Below, piece by piece: positions 9,270 to 16,458 of a DNA stretch of 64,000 bases. The position numbers and the translations under genes were made by a program. Origin of the DNA: CAJINA01 sp964636125 (GTDB lineage Bacteria > Desulfobacterota > Desulfobacteria > Desulfobacterales > CAJINA01); NCBI GenBank assembly GCA_964636125.1, contig CAZWPX010000023.1, positions 12,450 through 76,449 of the forward strand. The letters are read 5' to 3'. The stretch's first letter is position 1, and each line of letters begins with the position of its first letter. The notes beneath the pieces were generated by a model. The model saw only the letters and a program-made list of their open reading frames with translations, was not told the DNA's origin and searched no databases.

Positions 9270-10904
9270 ATGACCACATGCGGACTCTCTTTGGCGGATG
9301 GATTTATTGACCAGGGTTTCAACTGGGCTATCGATAAGAACGCCGTCGGTTTCGATACAAAGGCTTTCAAGGCTGGACTGGGGGATCTTGCGAAACCCTG
9401 TTATATTGTCAACGATAACCAGACCCTGGGGATCAGCAACCAGAGGTTGGAAAGCCCTGCCCAGGAAGATCCGGAGGTGTTGCTGCGCCCGCTGGCCTAT
9501 GCACCGGTCTTTACGGCCAGGCACCTGGGTGATACCGAATTCCGCAAAACGCATGGTACCGCCTACAGCTACTACACCGGGGCCATGGCCAATGGAATCG
9601 CTTCCGAGGAGTTGGTCATTGCCATGGGAAAGGCCGGTTTCCTGGGCTCTTTTGGAGCCGGCGGCCTGGTGCTCTCCCGGGTAGAGGCCGCCATACAAAA
9701 GATCCAATCCGAACTCCCGGACGGCCCCTATGCATTCAACCTGATTCACAGCCCCGGTGAACCAGCCGTTGAGCGTGGCGTTGTGGACCTGTATCTCAAA
9801 TATGGGGTCCATTGTACCGAGGCGGCGGCCTATATCACTTTGAATCCCAACGTGGTTCTCTATCGGGTGGCTGGTCTCGGTCTCACCCGTGATAACAACA
9901 TAGAGATCAAAAACAAAATCATCGCCAAAATATCCCGCCGGGAGGTGGCCCAGAAATTCCTGGAGCCGCCGCCTGATAATCTGGTCGCCCAGCTTTTGTC
10001 TCAAAACCGCATCACCCGGGAACAGGCCCAGCTGGCCGCGCGGGTGCCCATGGCCGATGACATCACCGTGGAGGCGGATTCCGGCGGTCATACCGACAAC
10101 CGCCCCCTGGTCGCACTGCTCTCTTCGATCATCTCACTGCGCGACGAGATGCAGGCCAAATACCGGTATGCCCAAAACATCCGGGTAGGGGCCGCCGGGG
10201 GCATCAGCACCCCGGAATCCGCCCTGGCCGCCTTTGCCATGGGCGCCGCATTTGTGGTGACCGGCTCGGTCAACCAGGCCTGCCGTGAAGCGGGCGCCTG
10301 TGAACACACCCGTAATCTGTTGGCCCAGGCCGACATGGCCGATGTGATCATGGCCCCGGCCGCCGACATGTTCGAAATGGGAGTCAAGCTCCAGGTATTG
10401 AAAAGGGGCACTTTTTTCCCCATGCGGGCCAAAAAGCTTTACCAACTCTACAACACCTACAATGCCATTGAAGAGATTCCCCCGGCAGAGCGCCAGAAAA
10501 TCGAAAAGCAGGTTTTCCAGCAGGATCTGGACACGGTCTGGAAAGAGACCAAAGCATTTTTTGAAGTTCGCGACCCGGATCAGATCCAAAAAGCCAGCGC
10601 TAATCCCAAGAAAAAAATGGCCCTGATCTTCAGGTGGTATCTCGGCCTGGCCTCAAGGTGGTCCAATACCGGCGACCCAACCCGCAAAATGGACTACCAG
10701 ATCTGGTGCGGACCTTCCATGGGCGCATTCAATGCCTGGGTAAAAGGCACCTACCTGGAAGAGGTCGACAACCGCCAGGTCGTGGCGGTGGCCCGGCACA
10801 TCATGACCGGGGCGGCCTATTTAAACCGGATCATGGCTCTAAGAAACCAGGGCCTGTCAATTTCACCGGAGTACAGCCGGTATGTGCCCAAAAAGCCAGT
10901 TTGA
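9270..10904 (+). CDS. pfaD: PfaD-family enoyl reductase
   Basis: A 544-residue FMN-dependent TIM-barrel reductase of the PfaD/2-nitropropane-dioxygenase type. It would catalyse the enoyl-reduction step of PUFA or polyketide chain building as a separate protein. The barrel shows the family signature near residues 310-335: AAGGISTPESALAAFAMGAA, then FVVTGSVNQACREAG. Start chosen at ATG 9270, three bases past the stop of the preceding gene, with AAGGAAAAGG as ribosome site; the in-frame GTG at 9264 overlaps that stop and is the alternative. Length matches known PfaD proteins (~540). Tight coupling to the synthase gene indicates one operon. A hairpin lies just downstream. Confidence 0.9.
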   Translation: MTTCGLSLADGFIDQGFNWAIDKNAVGFDTKAFKAGLGDLAKPCYIVNDNQTLGISNQRLESPAQEDPEVLLRPLAYAPVFTARHLGDTEFRKTHGTAYSYYTGAMANGIASEELVIAMGKAGFLGSFGAGGLVLSRVEAAIQKIQSELPDGPYAFNLIHSPGEPAVERGVVDLYLKYGVHCTEAAAYITLNPNVVLYRVAGLGLTRDNNIEIKNKIIAKISRREVAQKFLEPPPDNLVAQLLSQNRITREQAQLAARVPMADDITVEADSGGHTDNRPLVALLSSIISLRDEMQAKYRYAQNIRVGAAGGISTPESALAAFAMGAAFVVTGSVNQACREAGACEHTRNLLAQADMADVIMAPAADMFEMGVKLQVLKRGTFFPMRAKKLYQLYNTYNAIEEIPPAERQKIEKQVFQQDLDTVWKETKAFFEVRDPDQIQKASANPKKKMALIFRWYLGLASRWSNTGDPTRKMDYQIWCGPSMGAFNAWVKGTYLEEVDNRQVVAVARHIMTGAAYLNRIMALRNQGLSISPEYSRYVPKKPV

Positions 10905-10926
10905 ACCACTGGTGTAAAAAGCCATT

Positions 10927-10959
10927 CCCGGGCAAACTCTCACCATGAGAGTAGCCGGG
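10927..10959 (+). terminator. hairpin after pfaD
   Basis: Nested inverted repeats (CCCGG/CCGGG outside, ACTCTCA/TGAGAGT inside) form a long stem 22 bp after the pfaD stop. There is no clean T-tract, so it could be a Rho-dependent end or an RNA-stability hairpin. The rest of the 10905-11166 gap contains short variants of GTTCAATGTT-type sequence and no gene. Confidence 0.4.
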
Positions 10960-11101
10960 CACCCCTGTTGACAGGAAACCAATGAGCCGCCGCAGGCGTA
11001 CCTCATTCAACGTTCGATGTTGAGCGTTGGATGTTCAATGTTCTGTTTTTCAAGCTTCTAAACACCTTTCCCGGAACAGATAAATTTTTCAATTCTGCCC
11101 C

Positions 11102-11145
11102 TTGACAGCCTCCTTTTAATCGCTTATCGTAGATAGACGATTAAA
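11102..11145 (+). promoter_or_regulatory. promoter with overlapping ArsR-type operator
   Basis: TTGACA at 11102-11107 is followed after 17 bp by TATCGT (11125-11130), a sigma-70-like promoter. An imperfect palindrome centred on 11130 covers the -10: TTTAATCG (11115-11122) pairs with CGATTAAA (11138-11145), with an inner ATC/GAT pair. This is where an ArsR-family dimer would bind to block transcription, implying autoregulation of the arsR-hgcAB unit. That the encoded regulator binds here is inference. Confidence 0.6.
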
Positions 11146-11166
11146 TAACAGCAGGGAGGCCCCCTT

Positions 11167-11457
11167 TTGCCCAGACCAATCGATATAAGCTTTGACGATG
11201 AACAGCTTGCCGGGATTTTCAAAGCCCTGGCCCACCCCGCACGCCTGACCATTATCGAGCACCTCAAAAGGGTGAACTGCTGTGTCTGCGGCGAAATTGT
11301 GGAAATTCTGCCCCTGTCGCAGTCCACTGTAAGCCAGCACCTGAAGCACCTGAAAACCGCAGGCCTGGTGAAAGGCGAAATAGAGGGGCCGCGCACCTGC
11401 TACTGCATTGACCATGACATCCTTAATCGTTTCAAAGCGGCAGTTGCCGAACTGTAA
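11167..11457 (+). CDS. ArsR-family winged-helix transcriptional regulator
   Basis: A 96-residue ArsR/SmtB-type repressor, cytoplasmic. Start is the TTG at 11167, about 8 bases after GGGAGG. The winged-helix core is clear: GIFKALAHPARLTIIEHL, then recognition helix LSQSTVSQHLKHLKTAGLV. The VNCCVCGE segment (residues ~37-44) sits where classical ArsR has ELCVCDL, so a thiol metal or metalloid sensor site is plausible. It lies 34 bp upstream of hgcA and just downstream of a palindrome-covered promoter. ArsR-like genes next to hgcAB are known in other mercury methylators; the inducer here is not known and may be arsenic, mercury or another thiophile. Confidence 0.9.
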   Translation: MPRPIDISFDDEQLAGIFKALAHPARLTIIEHLKRVNCCVCGEIVEILPLSQSTVSQHLKHLKTAGLVKGEIEGPRTCYCIDHDILNRFKAAVAEL

Positions 11458-11491
11458 CCCCCCAACCCCTTTTAGGAGTATCGGAAATCAC

Positions 11492-12703
11492 ATGGATAAA
11501 GAAAAAACCCCGGCTTGTGACTGCAATTCAGCAGCATCCAACAGTCCGCCACCCGGAACCCAGCCCGTAACCCTGATGGATAAAATGCCTGCCATGGCCA
11601 CACTTGCTGATGACGAACCCTGCTGCGGACCGCCGGCGGGTCCGCCCGCAAGTCCGGATGAAAAACCGGGTTATGCCATCCGCAGTTTTGTAGATGGCTT
11701 CCTTTCGACCGGCGCAGGAAAGATACCCATTGTAAAAACCCGGATGGGCTTGCAGGATATCCTGGGTTCAGTGTTGACCCGCATCGGCATCGGGCGCAAC
11801 GATTACAAGGTTGCCCCGGGCCTGTACGCGGTCGGCAGCCCGGACGAAGCTGCACCGGTGATTGTAACCGCCAACTACAAGCTGAGCTTTGACCACGTGC
11901 GCAGGGAACTGGGTGGGCAAAGTATCTGGCTGCTGGTTCTGGATACACGCGGGATAAATGTCTGGTGTGCCGCGGGCAAGGGTACGTTTGCCACCGGGGA
12001 ACTGGTGAAAAGAATCATCGAATCCGGCCTTGATAAGGTGGTGGACCACCGCAAGGTAATCGTCCCCCAGCTGGGTGCCACCGGCGTCGCCGCAAAAAGT
12101 GTAAAAAAACTGAGCGGTTTCCGGGTGATCTGGGGGCCAATCCGGGCTGCTGACATCCCGGCCTTCATTGCGAACGGGCTGCAGGCCGACCGGGACATGC
12201 GGCTGGTCACCTTTACGCCCGTCGAGAGGCTGGTCCTGATACCGGTTGAGATCTCACTGGTGCTCAAACCCGCCCTGTGGGTCCTGCTGGCACTGTTTAT
12301 CCTGTCTGGAATCGGCCCGGGCATCTTCTCTTTTGCGGGCGCCTGGCAACGGGGCCTGTGGGCCGCCCTTTCCATCCTGCTGGGCATCCTGGCCGGCGCG
12401 GGCCTGGCACCGCTGCTGCTGCCCTGGCTCCCGGGAACGGCCTTTGCGGCCAAAGGCTTCATGACAGGATCGGTCCTGGTACTGCCGGCCGCAATTGCAG
12501 CGGGCCTTACCTACGGGTTCAGCGCTTTCCTGGCATTGCTGGGCCTGGCAGCCGCATTGAGCTCCTATCTGGCCATGAATTTTACCGGCACCACCCCCTA
12601 CACGTCGCCGTCCGGGGTTGAAAAGGAGATGCGCAGATTCATCCCCATTCAGGCCACCCTGGCGGTCTGCGGCCTGGTGTTGTGGATAGTATCTGCGTTT
12701 TGA
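11492..12703 (+). CDS. hgcA: HgcA, corrinoid membrane protein of mercury methylation
   Basis: A 403-residue protein transferring a methyl group from a corrinoid cofactor to Hg(II), with HgcB as electron donor. The N-terminal half is the cytosolic corrinoid-binding domain. The diagnostic cap-helix motif NVWCAAGKGTF is at residues 156-166, with Cys159 the expected lower-axial cobalt ligand. The C-terminal half (from ~245) has several hydrophobic segments consistent with the family's transmembrane domain. The N-terminus also has CDC (9-11) and CCGPP (44-48); a CCG-PP start is common in HgcA, while the extra CDC is less usual. Start ATG 11492 follows AGGAG at 11474 with rather long spacing; upstream codons in frame overlap arsR and look non-native. 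hgcB follows after 63 bp. Confidence 0.96.
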   Translation: MDKEKTPACDCNSAASNSPPPGTQPVTLMDKMPAMATLADDEPCCGPPAGPPASPDEKPGYAIRSFVDGFLSTGAGKIPIVKTRMGLQDILGSVLTRIGIGRNDYKVAPGLYAVGSPDEAAPVIVTANYKLSFDHVRRELGGQSIWLLVLDTRGINVWCAAGKGTFATGELVKRIIESGLDKVVDHRKVIVPQLGATGVAAKSVKKLSGFRVIWGPIRAADIPAFIANGLQADRDMRLVTFTPVERLVLIPVEISLVLKPALWVLLALFILSGIGPGIFSFAGAWQRGLWAALSILLGILAGAGLAPLLLPWLPGTAFAAKGFMTGSVLVLPAAIAAGLTYGFSAFLALLGLAAALSSYLAMNFTGTTPYTSPSGVEKEMRRFIPIQATLAVCGLVLWIVSAF

Positions 12704-12766
12704 TATCGTTTTTACACGTTCAACCAAGTTGATACTTACAACCAAGATGGAGAAGAGGTTCAATCC

Positions 12767-13060
12767 ATGAAAGATTTCAGACACCTGCCAGACGTCACCA
12801 CACTGGCTTACGATAGCTCTAAATGCGTGGGCTGCAAAGCCTGTGCAACCGTTTGCCCCCACGGCGTTTTCGAAATGAATGCCAAAAAAGCCCACCTGGT
12901 GGACCGCAACGGCTGTATGGAATGCGGAGCCTGTGCCCTGAACTGCCCATCCGTGGCCATCACCGTTACCCCCGGCGTCGGCTGTGCCGCCTACATTATT
13001 CAGTCCTGGATAAAGGGCAAGGAAAACGCGGCCTGCGGCCCTGGTTCGGGCTGCTGTTAA
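12767..13060 (+). CDS. hgcB: HgcB, ferredoxin of mercury methylation
   Basis: A 97-residue 2[4Fe-4S] ferredoxin that re-reduces the HgcA corrinoid. Cluster motifs are CVGCKACATVCP (Cys20, 23, 26, 30) and the HgcB-typical CMECGACALNCP (Cys50, 53, 56, 60). Cys73 in PGVGCAAY and the C-terminal vicinal pair Cys96-Cys97 match the extra cysteines known to matter in characterised HgcB, where they are thought to bind or hand over Hg. The ribosome site GGAGAAGAGG precedes ATG 12767. With hgcA and the ArsR gene it forms a likely operon. All required residues are present, so the pair should be functional. Confidence 0.96.
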   Translation: MKDFRHLPDVTTLAYDSSKCVGCKACATVCPHGVFEMNAKKAHLVDRNGCMECGACALNCPSVAITVTPGVGCAAYIIQSWIKGKENAACGPGSGCC

Positions 13061-13127
13061 CTTCAGCCCCTGGCACTTTATCCACATGAAGTTGTTTTTA
13101 CGCGAGCCCTTATCAAGGAGGAAATTC

Positions 13128-13928
13128 ATGAAGAGAGCATTTTGTGAAGTATTTCTGGCAGTTGTATTGACAATCACCCTTGTTCAGGCCGTCGCTGCCG
13201 GACCGGTAATGGACCGGATTCTTAAAAAAGGTGAACTGGTAGTGGGCACCACCGGCGAACAGCCGCCTTTGAACGCCAGGTCTAAAAATGGAGAAATTAT
13301 CGGTATGGACGCCGATATCGCCCGGATCATCGCCCAGGGGCTGGGGGTAGAGCTCGCTTTCAAAGCCATGCCTTTCAACGACCTGCTGCCGGCAATTGAA
13401 GCCGGTAAAATAGACATGATTATCTCCAGCATGACAATTACACCCCAGCGCAACCGTAAACTCGCCTTTGTGGGACCTTACTACATGTCCGGCAAAGGCC
13501 TCTTGACCAAATCAAAGAACCTGTCCAGTATGCAAAAATCGAACGCCCTTAATGACAGCAGATTTTCTGTGGCGGTGTTGAAAGATTCCACCAGTCAAAA
13601 ATTTGCCGAGCAGACTGCGCCCAAGGCTCAAATCGTAGAAACCAAGTCTTACGACGCGGCCATCGGCATGCTGCTGGTAGACAAAGTGGACGCCGTCATA
13701 GCAGACTTTCCGTTCTGCGCATTCTCAGCTTACCGCTATAAGGACAAAGGTCTGGTGGCTGGTGAATCACCGATCTCATTTGAACCGCTGGGGATCGTGG
13801 TTCGCGAAGACGCTTTGATGATCAACTGGCTTGAGAATCTCATCGAAATGCTGAAAGGAACAGGAATATTGAAACAACTCCATGGCCGCTGGTTCAGAGA
13901 CGGTTCCTGGATCAAGGATCTGCAATAG
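13128..13928 (+). CDS. periplasmic amino-acid-type solute-binding protein (SBP_bac_3)
   Basis: A 266-residue family-3 extracellular solute-binding protein. Start ATG 13128 is set by AAGGAGG at 13115-13121 and gives a clean signal peptide (~1-24, hydrophobic core LAVVLTITLVQAV). The mature part has VMDRILKKGELVVGTTGEQPP, GMDADIARIIAQGLGVEL and LLPAIEAGKIDMIISSMTIT, the usual ligand-clamp features of polar amino-acid receptors. No permease or ATPase gene follows, so it may serve a transporter elsewhere or act as a sensor input. It follows hgcB by 67 bp in the same direction and ends at a strong hairpin, so co-transcription is possible. Ligand unknown. Confidence 0.85.
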   Translation: MKRAFCEVFLAVVLTITLVQAVAAGPVMDRILKKGELVVGTTGEQPPLNARSKNGEIIGMDADIARIIAQGLGVELAFKAMPFNDLLPAIEAGKIDMIISSMTITPQRNRKLAFVGPYYMSGKGLLTKSKNLSSMQKSNALNDSRFSVAVLKDSTSQKFAEQTAPKAQIVETKSYDAAIGMLLVDKVDAVIADFPFCAFSAYRYKDKGLVAGESPISFEPLGIVVREDALMINWLENLIEMLKGTGILKQLHGRWFRDGSWIKDLQ

Positions 13929-13957
13929 TCAACGACTGCGTCCCTTTCTCTGATGCC

Positions 13958-13986
13958 GGCATAGCAGGTGTAAAACCTGCTATGCC
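13958..13986 (+). terminator. hairpin terminator after the hgcAB/SBP unit
   Basis: A perfect 12-bp stem (GGCATAGCAGGT with ACCTGCTATGCC) and a 5-nt loop begin 29 bp after the SBP stop. T-rich sequence (GTTTTAAAGTTTTGG) follows within 10 bp rather than immediately. It probably ends the arsR-hgcA-hgcB-SBP transcript. Confidence 0.65.
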
Positions 13987-14023
13987 AGATCCGGGTTTTA
14001 AAGTTTTGGCGTAAAGTCCCCCG

Positions 14024-14052
14024 TTGACAATCTAACCGGCCTGCGATAATTT
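14024..14052 (+). promoter_or_regulatory. sigma-70-like promoter for the 14286 gene
   Basis: TTGACA (14024-14029), a 17-bp spacer and TAATTT (14047-14052) lie about 235 bp upstream of the next start, inside the 13929-14285 gap. The rest of that gap is AT-rich with no visible gene. The long leader leaves room for an untranslated regulatory RNA, but no known fold is recognised. Confidence 0.35.
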
Positions 14053-14285
14053 GAATAATAATCGTTCGATTTACCAGATGTTTCCATTATCTGAGCTACA
14101 CCTGAATCTGGCGCACAATTCATATTAAAATTTAATTTGTTTCTCCAAATCAAATTCTCTCCATCCGCCAAAGCGGAAAGACAAATCGGTTAAGCACCAG
14201 CAGAATCTGAAATAGTACTGATGGGAAATCTAAAAATACGAGCGTGATAACTGTAGACTTTAAGATTGCCAAGGAGGGGTAACCA

Positions 14286-14945
14286 ATGCCGGTAAAATTC
14301 AATCAATACTACACCATCATTAGTGAAAAGCGGGAAACCTACGGGAAATACATGATCAAGGAGTTTATACCGGGTATGAATTCCCTGGGAATTCATATTG
14401 TCGCCGGCTGGATCGTACTGGTGGGCGGCTACAGTGAAATTTTTATTGAAGGCATGAGCAGTGACCTGGAACTCATCGAAAAGGCGTTGCGGAATCAAAA
14501 ATTTTACAAATTAAGGGATACGCTGCTCACTTATGTAAAATCTTATAAGACAAAAGTCCTTGTCTCCACCGGTGAAAAAGACGCCTACTCGACTGATTAC
14601 GATGATGAGACCATTAAATTCAACCAGACATGGGATGTCATCGCCCAATCCTGGGACGATTATAAAGACTATGTCGTTAACGAATACTATCCCTTGCTGG
14701 AAGCCTCCGACATCTCGGTCGCCGGAGAGTGGGAGGTCCTGATCGGAGACGGCCCGCATATTATCTGTGAGGGACGTGTGCGTGACAGTGCCAAACTGAT
14801 AAGCACCATCCAGAGTAAAAAGTTCCGCACCGCACGGCGAAAATTGAAGGGGCTGGTCGAAAACTTTGAAACCCGCATTTTATCAGCACACATACGCAAG
14901 GTCGTGGGGTACAAGTCCGCCAGCTATCATATGCTGGAAGCCTAA
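14286..14945 (+). CDS. uncharacterised protein with two tandem alpha/beta repeats
   Basis: A 219-residue soluble protein with no signal peptide, preceded by AGGAGG at 14272. It has an internal duplication: residues ~1-95 (FNQYYTIISEKRETYGKYM, then EFIPGMNSLGIHIVAGWIVL and EIFIEG) and ~105-200 (FNQTWDVIAQSWDDYKDYVV, then EYYPLLEASDISVAGEWEVL and IICEG). Each half would form one ferredoxin-like alpha/beta unit, reminiscent of NIPSNAP or Dabb dimeric barrels, giving a pseudo-dimer in one chain. No function is assigned. It is convergent with the antiporter operon, its stop lying 3 bp from the last antiporter gene. Confidence 0.75.
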   Translation: MPVKFNQYYTIISEKRETYGKYMIKEFIPGMNSLGIHIVAGWIVLVGGYSEIFIEGMSSDLELIEKALRNQKFYKLRDTLLTYVKSYKTKVLVSTGEKDAYSTDYDDETIKFNQTWDVIAQSWDDYKDYVVNEYYPLLEASDISVAGEWEVLIGDGPHIICEGRVRDSAKLISTIQSKKFRTARRKLKGLVENFETRILSAHIRKVVGYKSASYHMLEA

Positions 14946-14948
14946 CTT

Positions 14949-16454
14949 CTAAAAAGCACCAATAACCGTGCCGAACAGATCCAGCACAGGTTTGGGATAA
15001 AGTCCCAGCCCCAGGGCCAAGGCCGCCAGGGCCAGCAGGGGCAGGCTCATGGATAGAGACGGGTCGGATGGCGGATGGCCTGATACGGATGGTTTTTGCG
15101 GGCCAAAAAAGATCCGGATACCGACCAGAAACGTGTACACAAGGGTTAAGATGGTTGAAAGTACCGCCAGCAGGACGACAAACAGCCCCATGGGCGAGCT
15201 GTGAAATGCCTTGAAGGCCCCCACAAACAGTATCCATTTGCCCACAAACCCACTGGTAGGCGGCAGGGCGGAAAGAATAAGCGCGGCCGAAAACCAGAGT
15301 ACCCCGGTCAGGGGCATGCGCGACCAGAGGCCCCCCATATCTTTCAGCTTCCGTGACTCCACGTGATAAACCAAAATTCCGGCTGTTGAGAACAGGATCG
15401 CCTTGCCGATTATGTGGCTTAAGAAATAGAACATGCCCCCCGTGACTCCCCAGACTGTCATGACACTTATGCCAAGCACCGAATAAGAAATCTGGCTGAT
15501 CGTGGAACAGGCGCAGAACCGTTTGACGTCTGTCTGGGCCAGCGTCAACAGGGCCCCGTAGATCATGGTAGCGGTGGCCAGAATCAGCATGGGGAGAACC
15601 AGCGGGGTAAGCTCATTTTGAAGAGGTAAAATCAGGACCCGCACTGCCACGTAAACGGCTATATTGGCATAAATCGCCAGCAAGCCTGCGATGCAGGTGG
15701 GATGCTCGGCATGCACCCAGGGCATCCAGACGTGCAGCGGTATGATGGCCAGTTTGGTCGCCAGACCCAGTAAAATGATAACCGCGATCCAGATGGTCAC
15801 GGGATTGCCCGCCAGACGCGGTAATTCGGCAATTTCGAAACTTCCAATCTGCACGTACCCCATGATGATGCCGATCAGGAAAAATGTTGCTCCAACAACC
15901 CCCCAGAAAAGACACATCAGGGCAACCTTGTAGCGCGTAATATAATCGGAATATCCGAATTGTGCCATGATGAAGTAAAGGGGAATAATGGTTAACAGCT
16001 CCATGAAAAAGTAGACCGACAACAGATTCGTGGCAAAGGCAACCCCCATAAAACCGGTGGGGAAGAAAAGATAGAGCAGAAAGAACCGGCGGAAATAGAG
16101 ATTGTAGACCCGGTGGGAACATTGTCCGTATATAAGCTCGATCCGGTGTTCGACGTAGTGAAGCGAGTAGATGGCCAGGGCCAGGCAAATCAGGTTGATA
16201 ATCAGGGCCATAGGCAGGCTTAAACCGTCCGCCAGCATATTAAGACTGACTTCAGGGCCGATGAAATACTGCTCACGCAGGACCTCGCCCCCATATACGC
16301 GGATACCCGCAAAGCCCAGCAGCAACGTGGTGTAGACGAGCGTGGCGATGGTAATCCACCCGGGTAAATGGCTTTTCCGGGCGCTGCGGGTGAACCCTGT
16401 CACGGCTGCCGCTACCAGCGGCAGGCCCACTATCTGGAGAAGTAAATAGGGCAT
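14949..16454 (-). CDS. NuoM/MrpD-like antiporter subunit, last gene of the operon
   Basis: A 501-residue polytopic inner-membrane protein of the proton-conducting membrane transporter family. The conserved TM5 Glu is Glu152 in VYFFMELLTI. The TM7 Lys is present (Lys234 in LATKLAIIPLHVWMP). The TM8 Lys found in NuoM and MrpD is replaced: IYANIAVY has Asn264 where a sister subunit (20201-21706) has MAKTLVY. Either this channel half is altered or it is tuned to another ion. It lies 4 bp after the preceding NuoL-like gene. It is one of four large antiporter-like subunits here; with no NADH, quinone or hydrogenase module nearby, a Mrp-type role is favoured over complex I. Confidence 0.88.
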   Translation of the reverse strand: MPYLLLQIVGLPLVAAAVTGFTRSARKSHLPGWITIATLVYTTLLLGFAGIRVYGGEVLREQYFIGPEVSLNMLADGLSLPMALIINLICLALAIYSLHYVEHRIELIYGQCSHRVYNLYFRRFFLLYLFFPTGFMGVAFATNLLSVYFFMELLTIIPLYFIMAQFGYSDYITRYKVALMCLFWGVVGATFFLIGIIMGYVQIGSFEIAELPRLAGNPVTIWIAVIILLGLATKLAIIPLHVWMPWVHAEHPTCIAGLLAIYANIAVYVAVRVLILPLQNELTPLVLPMLILATATMIYGALLTLAQTDVKRFCACSTISQISYSVLGISVMTVWGVTGGMFYFLSHIIGKAILFSTAGILVYHVESRKLKDMGGLWSRMPLTGVLWFSAALILSALPPTSGFVGKWILFVGAFKAFHSSPMGLFVVLLAVLSTILTLVYTFLVGIRIFFGPQKPSVSGHPPSDPSLSMSLPLLALAALALGLGLYPKPVLDLFGTVIGAF

Positions 16455-16458
16455 GGTT

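Noticed and set aside
10960..11090. Iterated GTTCAATGTT-like words before the arsR promoter as a regulatory array
   Set aside because: The words are imperfect with irregular spacing; they look like low-complexity intergenic sequence rather than a set of operators.
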